From Maniola hyperantus (lineage: Eukaryota; Arthropoda; Insecta; Lepidoptera; Nymphalidae), in assembly GCF_902806685.2 (NCBI RefSeq), contig NC_048546.1, positions 13,625,891 to 13,689,890 of the forward strand: a DNA stretch of 64,000 nucleotides. The letters are read 5' to 3'. The notes under the pieces are model-generated. The model was not told the DNA's origin. It did not search any database and saw nothing but the letters and a program-made list of their open reading frames with translations. The position numbers and the translations under genes were made by a program. Positions 1-10,392 of the stretch are shown here, in pieces. How positions within the stretch are numbered: the stretch's first letter is position 1; every line of letters starts with the position of its first letter.

Positions 1-3000
1 ATTAATTTCCGAACATTTTTTTATCTGATCGACATGTCTAAATATCTCAGTTCCATCTCCAGTACGCAGCTTATAATTTGTACTCCCGCTTCTTCCTATG
101 ACATCCCCGTTTAACCATTTATTGCCTGTTCCGTAGTTTCGGTACCACACCCTACTTCCGACCTCGAACGATCTCTCAACTCCTCCCGCCGCAAACTCTT
201 GACGTGCCTGGGCAGATCGAACTATATCCTCCCGTTCCGGCTTTAGCTTATCCAAACGCGTGCGTAATGACCTGCCTTGTAACAGTTTGGCTGGGCTTTC
301 TCCTGTCGTGCTATGCTCGGTATTCCGGTATAATAATAGAAAACGACATAACGCTGTGTCTACGTCTACCCCCTGTATAAGAGCTTTCTTTATTACTCTT
401 TTACAAATCTTAACCGCATTTTCCGCAGCACCATTAGACGAAGGATGATACGGCGCTGAAAAAATTTGTTCAATCCCGTTCTGACTTAGAAAAGTTCCAA
501 ACTCCACGCTTTGAAACGAAGCAAAATTATCACTAACTAACTGCTTTGGAAGACCAAATCTAGCAAAAATATCTCTTAATTTATTAATTACAGTTTTCGC
601 TGTGATGGAACCCATCTTTACCACCTCAATCCATTTGGAACTAGAATCGACTACCACCATATAAGTAACCCCCGCTATAGGTCCCAAGCAATCGATATGC
701 AGTCTTGTCCACGGGCGACTCGGCCACGGCCACATGTGCGGTGCGTGCGCCGGCGGCGCGTCGGCCACTGCGGCGCAAACCTCGCACGCGCGGCACATCG
801 CCTCCAACGCTTCATCTATTCCCGGAAACCATACGTAGCTCCTCGCTAATGCCTTAGTTTTAACTATCCCCATGTGCGAGTCATGAAGTTCCTTCAACAC
901 TTTATCTCGGCACTCAACGGGTATTATGACCCTATGACCCCACATGAGACATCCTAGTTCGCTATACAACTCCTTCCTACGATTGAAAAATGGCCGTAAT
1001 TCTTTTATTTCTACCTCCGTGGGCCAACCGTCCCTAATGTAACTTAATACTCGTCCCATCATGGGATCTCGGCAAGTAAATTTTTTTAATTCTTTATAAT
1101 CAAGTAATAAAGCTTCTGAAGCAAAATGTAAATACGTTTGCTCGGGACATTCGCTCATTTGAGATTCACTATTTTCTCTATGAGCTTGTATCATCCTTGA
1201 CAAACAATCAGCTGTATTTTTATCAGTACTTACATATTCAATTGAAAAATCATATGCCGACAAAATTAACGCCCATCTCTGAAGCCTGCTAGCTGTCATG
1301 TTTGGAATACCTGACTCAGCCCCAAAAATGCTCACTAAAGGCTTGTGGTCCGTTCGTAATATAAATCGGCGCCCATACAAGTATTGGTGAAACTTTTTAA
1401 CGGCAAAAATAATTGCAAGAGCCTCCTTTTGTATCTGACTATAATTTATTTCCGCTGCCGACAGCGATCGGGAGGCATAAGCGACCGGTCGCTCGCCCCC
1501 ACCGATGTCTGCGCCTCGCTGCGCTAACACCGCGCCTATCCCAAGCGCACTCGCATCACATGTCAATATAACCGGCTTATTTACATCGTAATGCGCTAAA
1601 ACCGCAGAGCTCGCCAGTAATCTTTTAACCTTATTGAATGAATTCCTTTCTTCTATCCCCCAATACCAACTATGATTTTTCTTTAGTAAATTATATAATG
1701 GTGATAAATTACTACTTAAATTCCTGACAAAACGACCGTAAAAATTGACCATCCCTAAAAATGATCTTAATTCGGAAATATCTTTTGGCTCCGTTAAATT
1801 TAAAATAGGCTTGACTTTATCTGGGTCAACTCGAATACCTCTATCCTCTATTACATACCCTAAATAGGTTATTTGACTTTCGAAAAATGCACATTTTTCT
1901 TTTTTAATTTTAAAACCGCAATCCTTCAGCCTAGTAAGTACTCTCTTTAATGTATCCTTATGCTCATCAAGTGAAGAGTTTGCGATTAATATGTCATCTA
2001 AGAAAGTTACCACATTCGGAATATCTTTAAACAAATTTATCATTATCCTTTGAAATATGCCCGGACTTGAAGCTAACCCAAACACTAATCTATTGTAACG
2101 GAACAGACCCCGGTGAGTATTTATCACCGTAAATTCTTTTGACTTATTATCTAACTCGATCTGGTTATACGCTTGTGAAAGATCGATTTTACTGAAATAC
2201 TGACAACCGTTCAAATTGGCCAGTAGATCTTCTATTTTAGGAACTGGATATTTATCAACCGATAAAAAACGATTCAACGTAGCCTTATAATCGGCACATA
2301 CCCTAATGGCACCGTTAGGTTTGTTCACAATTACAAGCGGGGTGGCCCAGTCCGACGTGTCAACCGGTTCGATGACACCGGCGCGCAGCATCGCGTCCAG
2401 CTCGGCGTCCACGCGCTCCCGAAGCGCATAGGCGAGGGGGCGCGCACGACAGAACACGGGCACGGCGCCCTCCCGCACGTGCAGCGTGGCGCGCCCGCCC
2501 GTGTAGCGCCCGAGCCCGCCGTCGATTAACTCACTAAACCTGGAAAATATTTCCTCCACGTATCTATTCTTAACAAACTCCTGTACTCGCAAATTATTAA
2601 TTTTGCACTTAGGCACGTCAATGTTTAATTCCGCTAACCATTGACGCCCTAATAATGACGTCGTCCCATTATCGATGACATATAAATCTAATACCTTCAT
2701 GCGATCTTTATACCTCACTTTAATTGAGATATACCCTAGAGGTTTAATTTTTGTGCCATCATAAAAAGTTAACGTTAACCGACACGATCTTAACGGTAGG
2801 TATTTGTACCTTTCAATATACGTCTGCTTGCTTATACATGACAATGCAGAACCAGTATCAATTTCCATAACCAAAGGCTTCTCGTCTAGTAATACTATTA
2901 TGCTAACCGGCCTATAGTCCCTTAGCGACATCTGATAAACAGTTTCTTCTTCGTTGACGTCATCCGAACCGACCGACTCCATCCAAGCCGGGTCTTCGTC

Positions 3001-3918
3001 CCGCCAGTGGTTCGTGCCCGCCGTGTTCGGGCCCCTCGATGCAATGCCCGCACCCTGATTTCTACGCTGTGCTCCTGCTCCCCAACGCATTCCGTAGCTG
3101 CGACCGCCGCGCCGCGATCGGTTATAGCCCCTGGCAGCATTTTGCCCTGCAGATCCTGCTCCTGGGTCATCAGGACATCGTCGTCGCAAATGCCCGATCC
3201 GTCGGCATCGGCTGCACTCAAAAAACTTATAAGGACAGTCATCTTTACCATGCCGCTGATCCCCGCATCGATCGCATGCACTAATTCGAAAACGATGTAA
3301 TGATTTTGATGAAGTTCCGCTGACACTCGCAGCTGCTTCTCGTAGCGTCTCTCCCGTCTTCCCTGGTTCCGATTTTGGTCTGCTGATACCTATTCCGACT
3401 TCCACTGCAAGTGCGTTTTTCTCCGCGGCTTCGAATGTCGTAGCCAACCTGACTGCGCGATTAAAATCTAAAGTCTCTTCGGCAAAGAGTCTTTGACGAA
3501 TGACTTCACTCTGTAAGCCGCACACTAACTGATCTCGCAAATTTTCGCTGAGATTATTTCCAAACTCACAAAAACGTGATAGTTCCTTCAGTTCTGCGAC
3601 ATATTGTGAGACCGAAGTTGATTCTTGCTGACGATACTGCCTAAATCGAAAACGCTCAGCCAATATTGATGGTTTTGGTTGTAAATGTTCTCCCACTATC
3701 TTCACTAACTCGGCAAAAGTTTTATCACCTGGTCTAACCGGGCTACAGAGGTTTACCATCAGCTCGTACGCCCTGTCCCCGACCATCGATATCATAGTAG
3801 GTACCCTTAAGGCCTCTTTCACATCGCCCACTATGAAATACATTTCCATCCGCTCGCAGTATGATGCCCAGTTCCCACTCACGACATCGAATTCCCCTAA
3901 TTTCCTGGGAGAAACCAT
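1..3918 (-). CDS. Ty3/Gypsy retrotransposon gag-pol polyprotein, 3' end outside window
   Basis: Translating the minus strand from the ATG at 3918-3916 gives one frame open to base 1 (1306 codons, no stop). Order of parts: a capsid-like Gag region; two zinc knuckles of the C-x2-C-x4-H-x4-C type near residues 210-240; a DTG(S/A) aspartic protease near 352; reverse transcriptase whose catalytic motif is FLDD near 640 instead of the commoner YADD; RNase H with TCDAS and a TDHKPL motif; an H2C2-type zinc segment; and an integrase core with D, D and E near 1076, 1130 and 1166. Codon checks at 2868, 1998, 693, 531 and 423 are all in phase, so the frame is intact in view. Gag and pol are fused in one frame, as in Ty3/Gypsy elements of the K02A2.6-like type. 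No env-like frame is visible. The element may be recent, but its 3' LTR lies outside the window. Confidence 0.93.
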   Translation of the reverse strand, partial: MVSPRKLGEFDVVSGNWASYCERMEMYFIVGDVKEALRVPTMISMVGDRAYELMVNLCSPVRPGDKTFAELVKIVGEHLQPKPSILAERFRFRQYRQQESTSVSQYVAELKELSRFCEFGNNLSENLRDQLVCGLQSEVIRQRLFAEETLDFNRAVRLATTFEAAEKNALAVEVGIGISRPKSEPGKTGETLREAAASVSGTSSKSLHRFRISACDRCGDQRHGKDDCPYKFFECSRCRRIGHLRRRCPDDPGAGSAGQNAARGYNRSRRGGRSYGMRWGAGAQRRNQGAGIASRGPNTAGTNHWRDEDPAWMESVGSDDVNEEETVYQMSLRDYRPVSIIVLLDEKPLVMEIDTGSALSCISKQTYIERYKYLPLRSCRLTLTFYDGTKIKPLGYISIKVRYKDRMKVLDLYVIDNGTTSLLGRQWLAELNIDVPKCKINNLRVQEFVKNRYVEEIFSRFSELIDGGLGRYTGGRATLHVREGAVPVFCRARPLAYALRERVDAELDAMLRAGVIEPVDTSDWATPLVIVNKPNGAIRVCADYKATLNRFLSVDKYPVPKIEDLLANLNGCQYFSKIDLSQAYNQIELDNKSKEFTVINTHRGLFRYNRLVFGLASSPGIFQRIMINLFKDIPNVVTFLDDILIANSSLDEHKDTLKRVLTRLKDCGFKIKKEKCAFFESQITYLGYVIEDRGIRVDPDKVKPILNLTEPKDISELRSFLGMVNFYGRFVRNLSSNLSPLYNLLKKNHSWYWGIEERNSFNKVKRLLASSAVLAHYDVNKPVILTCDASALGIGAVLAQRGADIGGGERPVAYASRSLSAAEINYSQIQKEALAIIFAVKKFHQYLYGRRFILRTDHKPLVSIFGAESGIPNMTASRLQRWALILSAYDFSIEYVSTDKNTADCLSRMIQAHRENSESQMSECPEQTYLHFASEALLLDYKELKKFTCRDPMMGRVLSYIRDGWPTEVEIKELRPFFNRRKELYSELGCLMWGHRVIIPVECRDKVLKELHDSHMGIVKTKALARSYVWFPGIDEALEAMCRACEVCAAVADAPPAHAPHMWPWPSRPWTRLHIDCLGPIAGVTYMVVVDSSSKWIEVVKMGSITAKTVINKLRDIFARFGLPKQLVSDNFASFQSVEFGTFLSQNGIEQIFSAPYHPSSNGAAENAVKICKRVIKKALIQGVDVDTALCRFLLLYRNTEHSTTGESPAKLLQGRSLRTRLDKLKPEREDIVRSAQARQEFAAGGVERSFEVGSRVWYRNYGTGNKWLNGDVIGRSGSTNYKLRTGDGTEIFRHVDQIKKCSEIN

Positions 3919-4145
3919 CTTCACTTAATTTTCCATCCAGTCGCCACTATAAAATATGTAGGAATCATTTATTTGTTAATTAATGACAATGACATTGTTC
4001 TCTTTTTATAAACTAAGAAAAGAGGTTTACATATGTCACACTTCCAATTCCTGCTAACATTCCTATTTGCATTGGGCTTTGAAATCGGTATGTTACTTGC
4101 CAGCGGGACAAGAGTGGAGAAGGCTGGTAGAGTGGTGCGAGGGGT
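3919..4145 (-). mobile_element. 5' leader and probable 5' LTR of the left Gypsy element
   Basis: On the minus strand, just upstream of the gag start, is TGGCGACTGGATGG (3933-3946), which begins with TGG as a tRNA primer-binding site should. Farther upstream lie an AATAAA-like signal (about 3967-3977) and a TATA-like TTTATAAAAAG (about 4005-4015), the expected order for an LTR. The outer LTR edge is not clear. It is placed before the short repeat that starts near 4146, because the partner LTR is outside the window and cannot be aligned. Confidence 0.55.
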
Positions 4146-4292
4146 GCAACGGATCGACATTATTATTTTCATGGATATAGTTATAGACCTGGAGAGTGAC
4201 ATAGGCTACTTTAATCCCGGAAAATTAAAGAGTGCTCACGGGATTTTTGAAAATCCAAACCTACGCGGACGAAGTCGCGGGCATCAGCTAGT
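4146..4292 (+). repeat. Dispersed repeat family A, truncated copy
   Basis: Family A is the commonest short repeat here. A full copy starts at 'ttataaatgcgaaagtgtg', passes through 'gacctggagagtgacatag' and 'cacgcggacgaagtcgcggg', and ends 'catcagctagt'. This copy lacks the first ~60 bases. It is non-coding and of the SINE/MITE kind widespread in Lepidoptera. Confidence 0.75.
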
Positions 4293-4499
4293 TAATTACT
4301 ATTATATTTTTTGCCTCAAAACTTCTTAGAAATAATATGGGGATTGAGGAATTCTTCTTAAAGGTCTTCGTAAAGTATTGTTAAGTGAATTTTAATAAAA
4401 AAGTTTTTTAAGAATGCTTATCATAAAAATCGCAGATATGTGGTAAAAATTATTTCTCGTAAAACTAGCTTTTGCCCGCGAGTTTGTCAACGTTATTCT

Positions 4500-4712
4500 T
4501 ACTAATATTATATATGAAAAAGTGTGTCTGTCTGTCTGTCTGCTAGCTTTTCACGGCTCAACGATTCAACCGATTTTGACGAAATTTGGTACAAAGATAG
4601 CTTGCATCCTGGGGAAGGACATAGGCTACTTTTTATCCTGGAAAATTAAAGAGTTCCCACGGGATTTTCAAAATCTAAATCCACGCGGACGAAGTCGCGG
4701 GCATCATCTTGT
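4500..4712 (+). repeat. Dispersed repeat family A, nearly full copy
   Basis: Starts at the 'aatattatatatg' side with a (tctg)n run and ends at 'cgcgggcatcatcttgtag'. It shares the internal 'ggacataggctac' and 'cacgcggacgaagtcgcggg' blocks with the other copies. Confidence 0.75.
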
Positions 4713-4919
4713 AGGTTATAATTTATAGCATAAGTCACTCTGGGATAGTGTATATAACCATCGAAGCATCAGTGAAAGAATTATTCAGAAATCAGAATTG
4801 GATCAGTGGTTCCGGAGATTTCTCCGTACATGCAGGCACAGAAACTAACTTTTACAACTTGCCGAACATAATAATAGGTAAGTATCTATAGATTTTATTC
4901 ATATAGATAAAAATCGTTA

Positions 4920-5312
4920 GCTCTCTATGCGTGTTCTATCGCCTCTATAATGGGGAGGGCTCTGAAGAGCTTTTTGACCTCATTCCACCCTCTTTTTCTA
5001 CAACCGCACAGCGCGCCACCGTAAGGAATTTCACCCTCACCACCTGGGTGTCTGGTGCACTTCGACCGTCCGCTGCGCCAGATCCTTCTTTCCACGCACG
5101 TGCAAACTGTGGAACCAGCTCCCATCGCGGTGTTCCCACTAGAGTACAACATGGGGCTATTCAAGGGGCGGACCAACAAATTCCTAAAAGGCCGGCAACG
5201 CATCGGCGCGCGGTTCCTCTGGTGCTGCAAATGTTCATGGGCGGCGGTAATCACTTAACATCAGGTGACCCGCCTGCTCGTTTGCTCGCTATCTCTATTA
5301 AAAAAAACAGTT
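4920..5312 (+). mobile_element. 3' end of a non-LTR retrotransposon (decayed)
   Basis: Three plus-strand frames carry successive pieces of one protein tail: an N part around 4931-5090, a middle part with a PRT-type segment, then 'NMGLFKGRTNKFLKGRQR' at about 5151-5205 and a final CCKCSWAAV before a stop near 5258. Such tails are typical of jockey-like LINEs of Lepidoptera. The frame changes show that the copy is dead. It ends in an A-rich tract near 5300. Confidence 0.65.
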
Positions 5313-5381
5313 AAATGTATACGCCGAGTAAAGGCAACAAACAGACAGACAGTAAGTAACTCTTTCGCATTTATAATTACT

Positions 5382-5595
5382 AGATGATGCTCGAGAATTC
5401 GTCCGCGTGGACTTACGTTTTTTAAAAATCCCATGGGAATTCTTTTCCGGGATAAAAATGTATGCCTATGTCCTTCCCCGGGATCTAAGTTAACTCTGTA
5501 CAAAATTTAATCAAAATCGGTTAAACTGTTGGGCCGGGAAAAGCTAGCAGATAGATAGACAGACACACTTTCGCATTTATAATATTAGTATGGAT
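5382..5595 (-). repeat. Dispersed repeat family A, minus orientation
   Basis: Reverse complement of the family A consensus: 'tccgcgtggacttacg' at about 5402 and 'ctttcgcatttataatatta' at about 5569 mark its two ends. Confidence 0.7.
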
Positions 5596-5749
5596 TAGTA
5601 GGTATAGATGTAATAAGCTTAAAGCAATTTTAATCAGAAAACTTCCCATCTTGTTTACCGAGCAAGCCTTAATTAGCCCCGCTTGTTAAGTTAGAACAAA
5701 GTTGGGCTGCAATCGCGCATCTGTGGGTTTCATCTCCAGTCTAGATTGT

Positions 5750-5992
5750 GTTTTCTTTGTCTTCATCGTCATCAACATCATCATCAACCGATAGACGTCC
5801 ATAAGTCTCTTGTAGTGACTTCCATATGCCATGGTCTTGCGCCGCCTGAATCCAGCGGCTCCCTGCGACTCGTCTGATGTCGTCCGTCCACCTAGTCAGG
5901 GGTCTTGCTGCGCCTACCGGTGCGAGGTCGTCATTCCAGCACCTTCTTTCTCTGTCCCCTTTATTTGTTTTATTGTTAGCTAAAGCCTGCCG
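5750..5992 (-). mobile_element. RTE-like LINE 3' fragment
   Basis: On the minus strand the reading frame gives the end of an endonuclease/reverse-transcriptase protein with the landmarks RW-TDDIRRVAGSRWIQAAQD and WKSLQETY, then a (GAT)n-rich tail. This is the repeated C-terminal segment of a LINE family with several truncated copies here (5750, 9546, 13448, 19772, 25477, 32672, 35227, 55692). Confidence 0.7.
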
Positions 5993-6041
5993 CTCCTCGT
6001 GATCAAGCAAATTTGAAAAAGTGGACGCAATGTTTTCACGA

Positions 6042-6371
6042 TCCCCTGGCGCAGTGGTGAGCGCTATGGTCTTATAAGTGGGAGGTCCCGGGTTCGATTT
6101 CTGGCAGGTGCAATTTGGGAATTTGTGCAATTTCTAAATTGTCTCTGGTTAGGTCTCGTGGAAGGCTTCGGCTGTGGTTAGTTACCCCCTACCGGCAAAG
6201 CCGTGCCGTCATGCGGTTAAGATTCCGGTACGATGCCGTGTAAATATAGAAACCAAAGTTTAATAAGAACTGCTATACCCCGTTCCAGGCTAGCCCTCTT
6301 CCGTCTTAGATTTTATCATCACTTTGCACCAGATGACATTGCTGTCAAGCGCTAACTTGTAACTGAATCAG
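6042..6371 (+). mobile_element. tRNA-derived SINE (type 1)
   Basis: The head carries RNA polymerase III promoter boxes: a box-A-like 'tggcgcagtggtgagcgc' at about 6046 and a box-B-like 'ggttcgatttc' at about 6093. The body contains 'ccggcaaagccgtgccgtc' and ends 'gggctaacttgta'-like. Further copies start at 33996 (cut by the gap) and 36549. Confidence 0.75.
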
Positions 6372-6372
6372 T

Positions 6373-6615
6373 ACCCTTATTATAAATGCGAAAGTGTGTT
6401 TGGTTGTTGGTTTGTTGGTTTATTGGTTTGTTGGTTTGTTGGTTTGTCCTTCAATCTCGTCGCAACGGTGCAACGGATTGACGTGATTTTTTGCATGGGT
6501 ATAGATATAGACCTGGAGAGTGACATAGGCTACTTTTTATCCCGGAAAATCAACGAGTTCCTACGTGATTTTGGAAAACCTAATTCCACGCGGACAAAGT
6601 CGCAGGCATCAGCTA
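6373..6615 (+). repeat. Dispersed repeat family A with a (ttggtttg)n run
   Basis: Starts 'cttattataaatgcgaaag' and ends 'gtcgcaggcatcagctagta'. Bases 6400-6450 are an expanded TTGGTTTG-type simple repeat, longer than in the other copies. The motif is not the insect telomere repeat. Confidence 0.75.
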
Positions 6616-6977
6616 GTAGAAAATAAAAAGGCAATACTTCATCAAGTACATCTTGGGTAAGCTAAAATTGAAAAAAATCGCCTTTTCCCGAATTCCCTAA
6701 TTGAATTAAAGAAAATGTAGGTAGACAATGTAAATTATGGCGGATCGGATTAAAATACTTAGAGATGCGTAGGCAGAAGATTAATAAATAAATTAATGTA
6801 AGATATAATATACCTACGATGGCAATTTTGATGTATTAGGTAGGCAGACAAAGTAGGACAAGTTATAAACCTTGTTAGGATTTGACGTCGAGGTAAACGC
6901 GTCCTTAAAACCCCTTACGGACCTTACGGTGTAGTTTATGATGATTTAGCATCCACCGATATTATATTAGGAGCTTA

Positions 6978-7224
6978 TTATCTATATATTATATAAAAGG
7001 AAAAGGTGACTGACTGACTGACTGACTGACTAACTGACTGACTGATCTATCAACGCACAGCTCAAACTACTGGACGGATTGGGCTGAAATTTGGCATGTA
7101 GATAGCTGTTATGACGTAGGCATCCGCTAAGAAAGGATTTTTGAAAATTCAACCCCTAAGGGGATGAAATAGGGCTTTGAAATTTGTGTAGTCCACGCGC
7201 ACGAAGTCGCGAGCATAAGCTAGT
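6978..7224 (+). repeat. Dispersed repeat family B
   Basis: Begins with (gact)n after 'aaaggaaaaggtgactgac', contains 'ctatcaacgcacagctcaa' and 'gggctgaaatttggcatg', and ends 'gtcgcgagcataagctagt'. Other copies are at 28229-28414 (+), 47608-47848 (-) and 63752-63899 (+). Its 3' end resembles that of family A. Confidence 0.75.
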
Positions 7225-7484
7225 TTATCAATAAAATGAAAATTTTGAATGAGCGATCACTTAACAGAAAGGTATATCGTAGCATCAATAGCTCGTAGCT
7301 CGTAGCTCGTAGACATCGTAGCTTTAGTTTTAAGTTTCATAACATCAATTTTATCTTACAAATCCAACAATTGACAATCAAAGGGTGACTTTGATTTGAT
7401 TTGCAGAACCACTTGATGGCAAGTAAACACGTCTTCAAACAATTTTCATCAAATAATGATTAATCAAATCTACGACACGCTTTT

Positions 7485-8300
7485 CTTTAAGCTTCAATAA
7501 AAGCTTAATTGAATCACATAATAGTATAATAAGGTACCTATCGTTTCGTAAACAGTGAAAGTAAGAAAGAATCACTTGACTAAGTATATTAAGTGTATTA
7601 AGTTACCTCATTCTTATTATAATAAATTTGAATAAGATTAATCTTATCATTATTAATTTGAATACCAGTAAAATCAACATGGCATTGTACAAACGAAGAT
7701 TTTGAATACGGCTAAAATCTACATCACACTGTAACCAAAATTAAAAAAGGCAGACTGAAATCACTATCACGTTCCTAGTTTCAGGGAGTCCAACGCCCGA
7801 CACGAAAGCTTAATTGAAACAGGTACATTAAGGTACCTATATTGTTTCGTGTACGGTGAAAGTAAGAAAGAATCACTTGACTAAGTATATTAAGTTAACT
7901 CATTCTTATTACAATAAATTTGAATACCTACAAGTAAAATCAACATGAAACAGATTTTAAACAGGGCTAAAAACGAAATTGAAAAAGATAGCCTGAAATT
8001 CTTATCACATTCTATAGTTTCAGGAGTCCAACGCCTGACACAAGAGCTTAATTGAAACAGATACATTAAGGTACCTATTGTTTCGTAAACGGTGAAAGTA
8101 AGAAAGAATCACTTGACTAAATATATTAATTAGTTAAGTAATATTAAGTTATGATTATCAATTTGAACACGAGTTAAATCAACATGACACTTTATAAACG
8201 CAGATTTGAAGCACGACTAAAATCAACGTCACACTGAAAACGAAATTGAAAAAACTGAAATCCGTATCACGTTCCATAGTTTCGGGGAGTCCAACGCCCG
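7485..8300. repeat. Three diverged tandem copies of a ~250-bp unit
   Basis: The block 'ggtgaaagtaagaaagaatc' (with one change in the first copy) recurs at about 7553, 7854 and 8091, each time after 'aggtacctat' and before 'cttgactaa' and 'aaatcaacatg'. Each unit ends near 'ggagtccaacgcc' (7787, 8022, 8288). No coding potential is visible. Confidence 0.7.
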
Positions 8301-8770
8301 AAACGAAACGGTCCCGAGTCCCGAGCGTCACTCTAGGGTGTCAGGCTGGGATTGTGGATTGTTGACGGGGTGACCTTGAGACTCACCTATGACTCCGCAC
8401 ATGGTCGGTCGTCGCCCGGCTCCGGAGAGCGCGCGGCCATCTCTCCGGTCACTCGAGTCCCATCCCAGCACGATCACTGCACGTCACTCATATCACCGGC
8501 GCGCGGCGCTCCGACGGAGAGCTGCGTGCGGACTCTCCGCGGCCGCTCCATTCACTGGAAGCCCGGGCGACGTGTATGGATTGCGCAGACTCGGACGTGC
8601 GTTCGGTGGGACGCTAGAGACCTCTACAATGCTTTCTCGGCCACGCATTTTGCCGGGTTGGGCTCGTCTCAGAGGTCACAGGGTCGCTCAGACTTCGTCG
8701 CCGCAAGTAAACAACATTCGCGCCTCGCCTCTCAAGTCTCAACAGAACTTTTGTACGACTATTGACTCAT
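8290..8770 (-). promoter_or_regulatory. GC- and CpG-rich island, possible first exon of a leftward gene
   Basis: This stretch is far richer in G+C and CpG than its surroundings. On the minus strand it ends in a good splice donor (ATAG followed by GTGAGT, donor at about 8378), and a short frame opens at an ATG just before it (M-C-G-V-I). An upstream ATG gives a 17-codon frame that stops at the donor. Two overlapping plus-strand frames of 127-137 codons look like chance consequences of the base composition. A promoter plus 5' exon of a gene lying left of the window is possible. No downstream exon was found. Confidence 0.3.
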
Positions 8771-8825
8771 GACTGTGACCAAACGTCAGAATATAGCCAT
8801 GATAGATATCACTTGCTTTATCAAC

Positions 8826-8993
8826 GGTAAAGGAAAACATCGTGAGGAAAACTGGACGCTTGGGAGTTCTCCATAATGTTCTCAAATGTGTGTGATGTCT
8901 GCTTGGCCCGCCTGGTGGACTGTGGCCTAAGCCCTTCTCGTTCTGAGCTCGTGCTCAGCAGTGAACCGGCGATGGGTTGATCATGATGATGAT
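8826..8993 (+). mobile_element. SINE-like repeat family D
   Basis: Contains the marker blocks 'gaaaacatcgtgaggaaa', 'gttctccataatgttctca' and 'ccggcgatgggttgatcatg', and ends in (atg)n. Other copies are at 24893, 53098, 54832, 62592 and, reversed, 55510. Confidence 0.7.
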
Positions 8994-9124
8994 ACATTAG
9001 AATACGACTATGGCCAAACCGTTCTCATTCTAAGAGGAAACCCATGCTTAGTAGTGAGCCAGTGATGAGGTGGATCACTAAATACGTCAGTAACGAATCT
9101 ATCTATCTTCTTCTATAGATATGT

Positions 9125-9269
9125 ATAAAGGGACTTGTTAGGACTATAGCAGACATTACGGGAAAACTGAATTTGTACTACAAATTTTGTAGTTACATAA
9201 CCAAAAATACGACTGTAGTACGGAACCCTCGGTGCGCGGCTCTGACTCGCACTTGGCTGGTTTTTTTTT
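9125..9269 (-). repeat. Dispersed repeat family C, partial
   Basis: Reverse complement of the family whose 5' end reads 'ccggccaagtgcgagtc' followed by 'gagggttccgta'. Only the first ~140 bases are present. Confidence 0.65.
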
Positions 9270-9545
9270 AAAACAGTGTAACTCGGGATAATATAGAGAT
9301 TGTAACGATACCCCATCCATGCCTCCCCCATATATTCAAATCTGTTCAGGCATTTAGAAGGCACTTGAAGAAAATGTACCTAGGTAGCTAGGTATAGAGG
9401 TAGGTACTCACAATTTCCGATTTCTGTATTTCTTCCGAGTCTCGGAAATGAAGTTAGGCTGCCGCGCCGATATCAAGGAATCTCTTGAAGGTAATAGACA
9501 CCGTCTTGCTTATAATACATATAAACATCAACATCATCATCATCA

Positions 9546-9690
9546 TCAACAACAACCGATGGACGTCAACTGCTGGACATAGGTCTCTTGTAGGGACTTC
9601 CACACGCCACGGTCTTGCGCCGCCTGAATCAGCGGCGCCCTGCGACTCGTCTGATGTCGTCCGTCCACCTCTCTCTCTAGCTCGCTAGCT
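9546..9690 (-). mobile_element. RTE-like LINE 3' fragment
   Basis: The minus-strand frame reads ...LIQAAQDRGVWKSLQETYV... before a (gat)n tract at 9530-9550. It is a 5'-truncated copy of the same LINE tail seen at 5750. Confidence 0.65.
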
Positions 9691-9928
9691 CTCGAATGTA
9701 ACAGACACCGTCTTGCTCGGTCAGCCTCAATACAAGACACATACACGCTAAATTAGATAATTTTATTCAAATAAAGATAAACTTTTATTCTTTTGAATTA
9801 TTAATGTTTACCTGTTTTTTATTTTATTCATAAAAGTAACAGTATAAATTAGTGGATTTAGGTTTCTAAAAATCCTGTGGGAACTCCCGGCTTAAAATTA
9901 GCCTATTTCACCCCCCCAAAAAAACCAT

Positions 9929-10389
9929 ACAAAAAAAACCGGCCAAGTGCGAGTCAGACTCGCGCACCGAGGGTTCCGTAATACAGTTGTATTTATACGA
10001 CATTTTGTATGATAAATCAAAAAATATGTACCTAAAGATATATTAAGTATATTATTTAAAAAACCGACTTTCAAAACAACTACAAATTTAAAAAATGTTT
10101 GTTCAAAAATCTGTTTTAGAATGTACAGGAAATCCCCTTTTAAATGATACCTCACTTGCCTTCGCCTTCACGGTTTTCGGATTTTTCCCCTTTAACGTGT
10201 GCTTATACCCACACGTTTTGAAATTTTTGTAATTTGTTAAAGCGGCAATAGTGTGAAAATTTGAACTCTCTGCCTATTACGGTTCAAGAGATACATCCCG
10301 CTGACAAACAGACGAACGAATGGACGGACGGACAGCGGACGCTTAGTAATAGGGTTCCGTTGGCACCTTTCTGTTACGGAACCTTAAAA
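9929..10389 (+). repeat. Dispersed repeat family C, long copy
   Basis: Starts 'aaaccggccaagtgcgagtc' and ends with the 'ggcacctttctgttacggaa' block. The interior has 'cagacgaacgaatggacgga'. Copies or pieces occur at 21351-21480, 23521-23945, 28787-29175 and 56548-56690. Confidence 0.7.
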
Positions 10390-10392
10390 ACA

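Noticed and set aside
2922..3326. Separate 134-codon gene, plus overlapping plus-strand frames at 3007-3300
   Set aside because: They lie in other frames of the gag zinc-knuckle region of the intact Gypsy polyprotein.
5741..6130. 129-codon gene on the minus strand
   Set aside because: It runs from a SINE through a LINE tail and ends in (gat)n; a chance fusion of two repeats.
6400..6450. Telomere-like repeat
   Set aside because: The motif is TTGGTTTG-type, not the insect TTAGG, and lies inside a family A repeat.
8352..8772. Two overlapping plus-strand frames of 137 and 127 codons
   Set aside because: Overlapping frames in a CpG-rich island, with Arg/Ser/Pro-rich composition and no recognisable motif or splice context.
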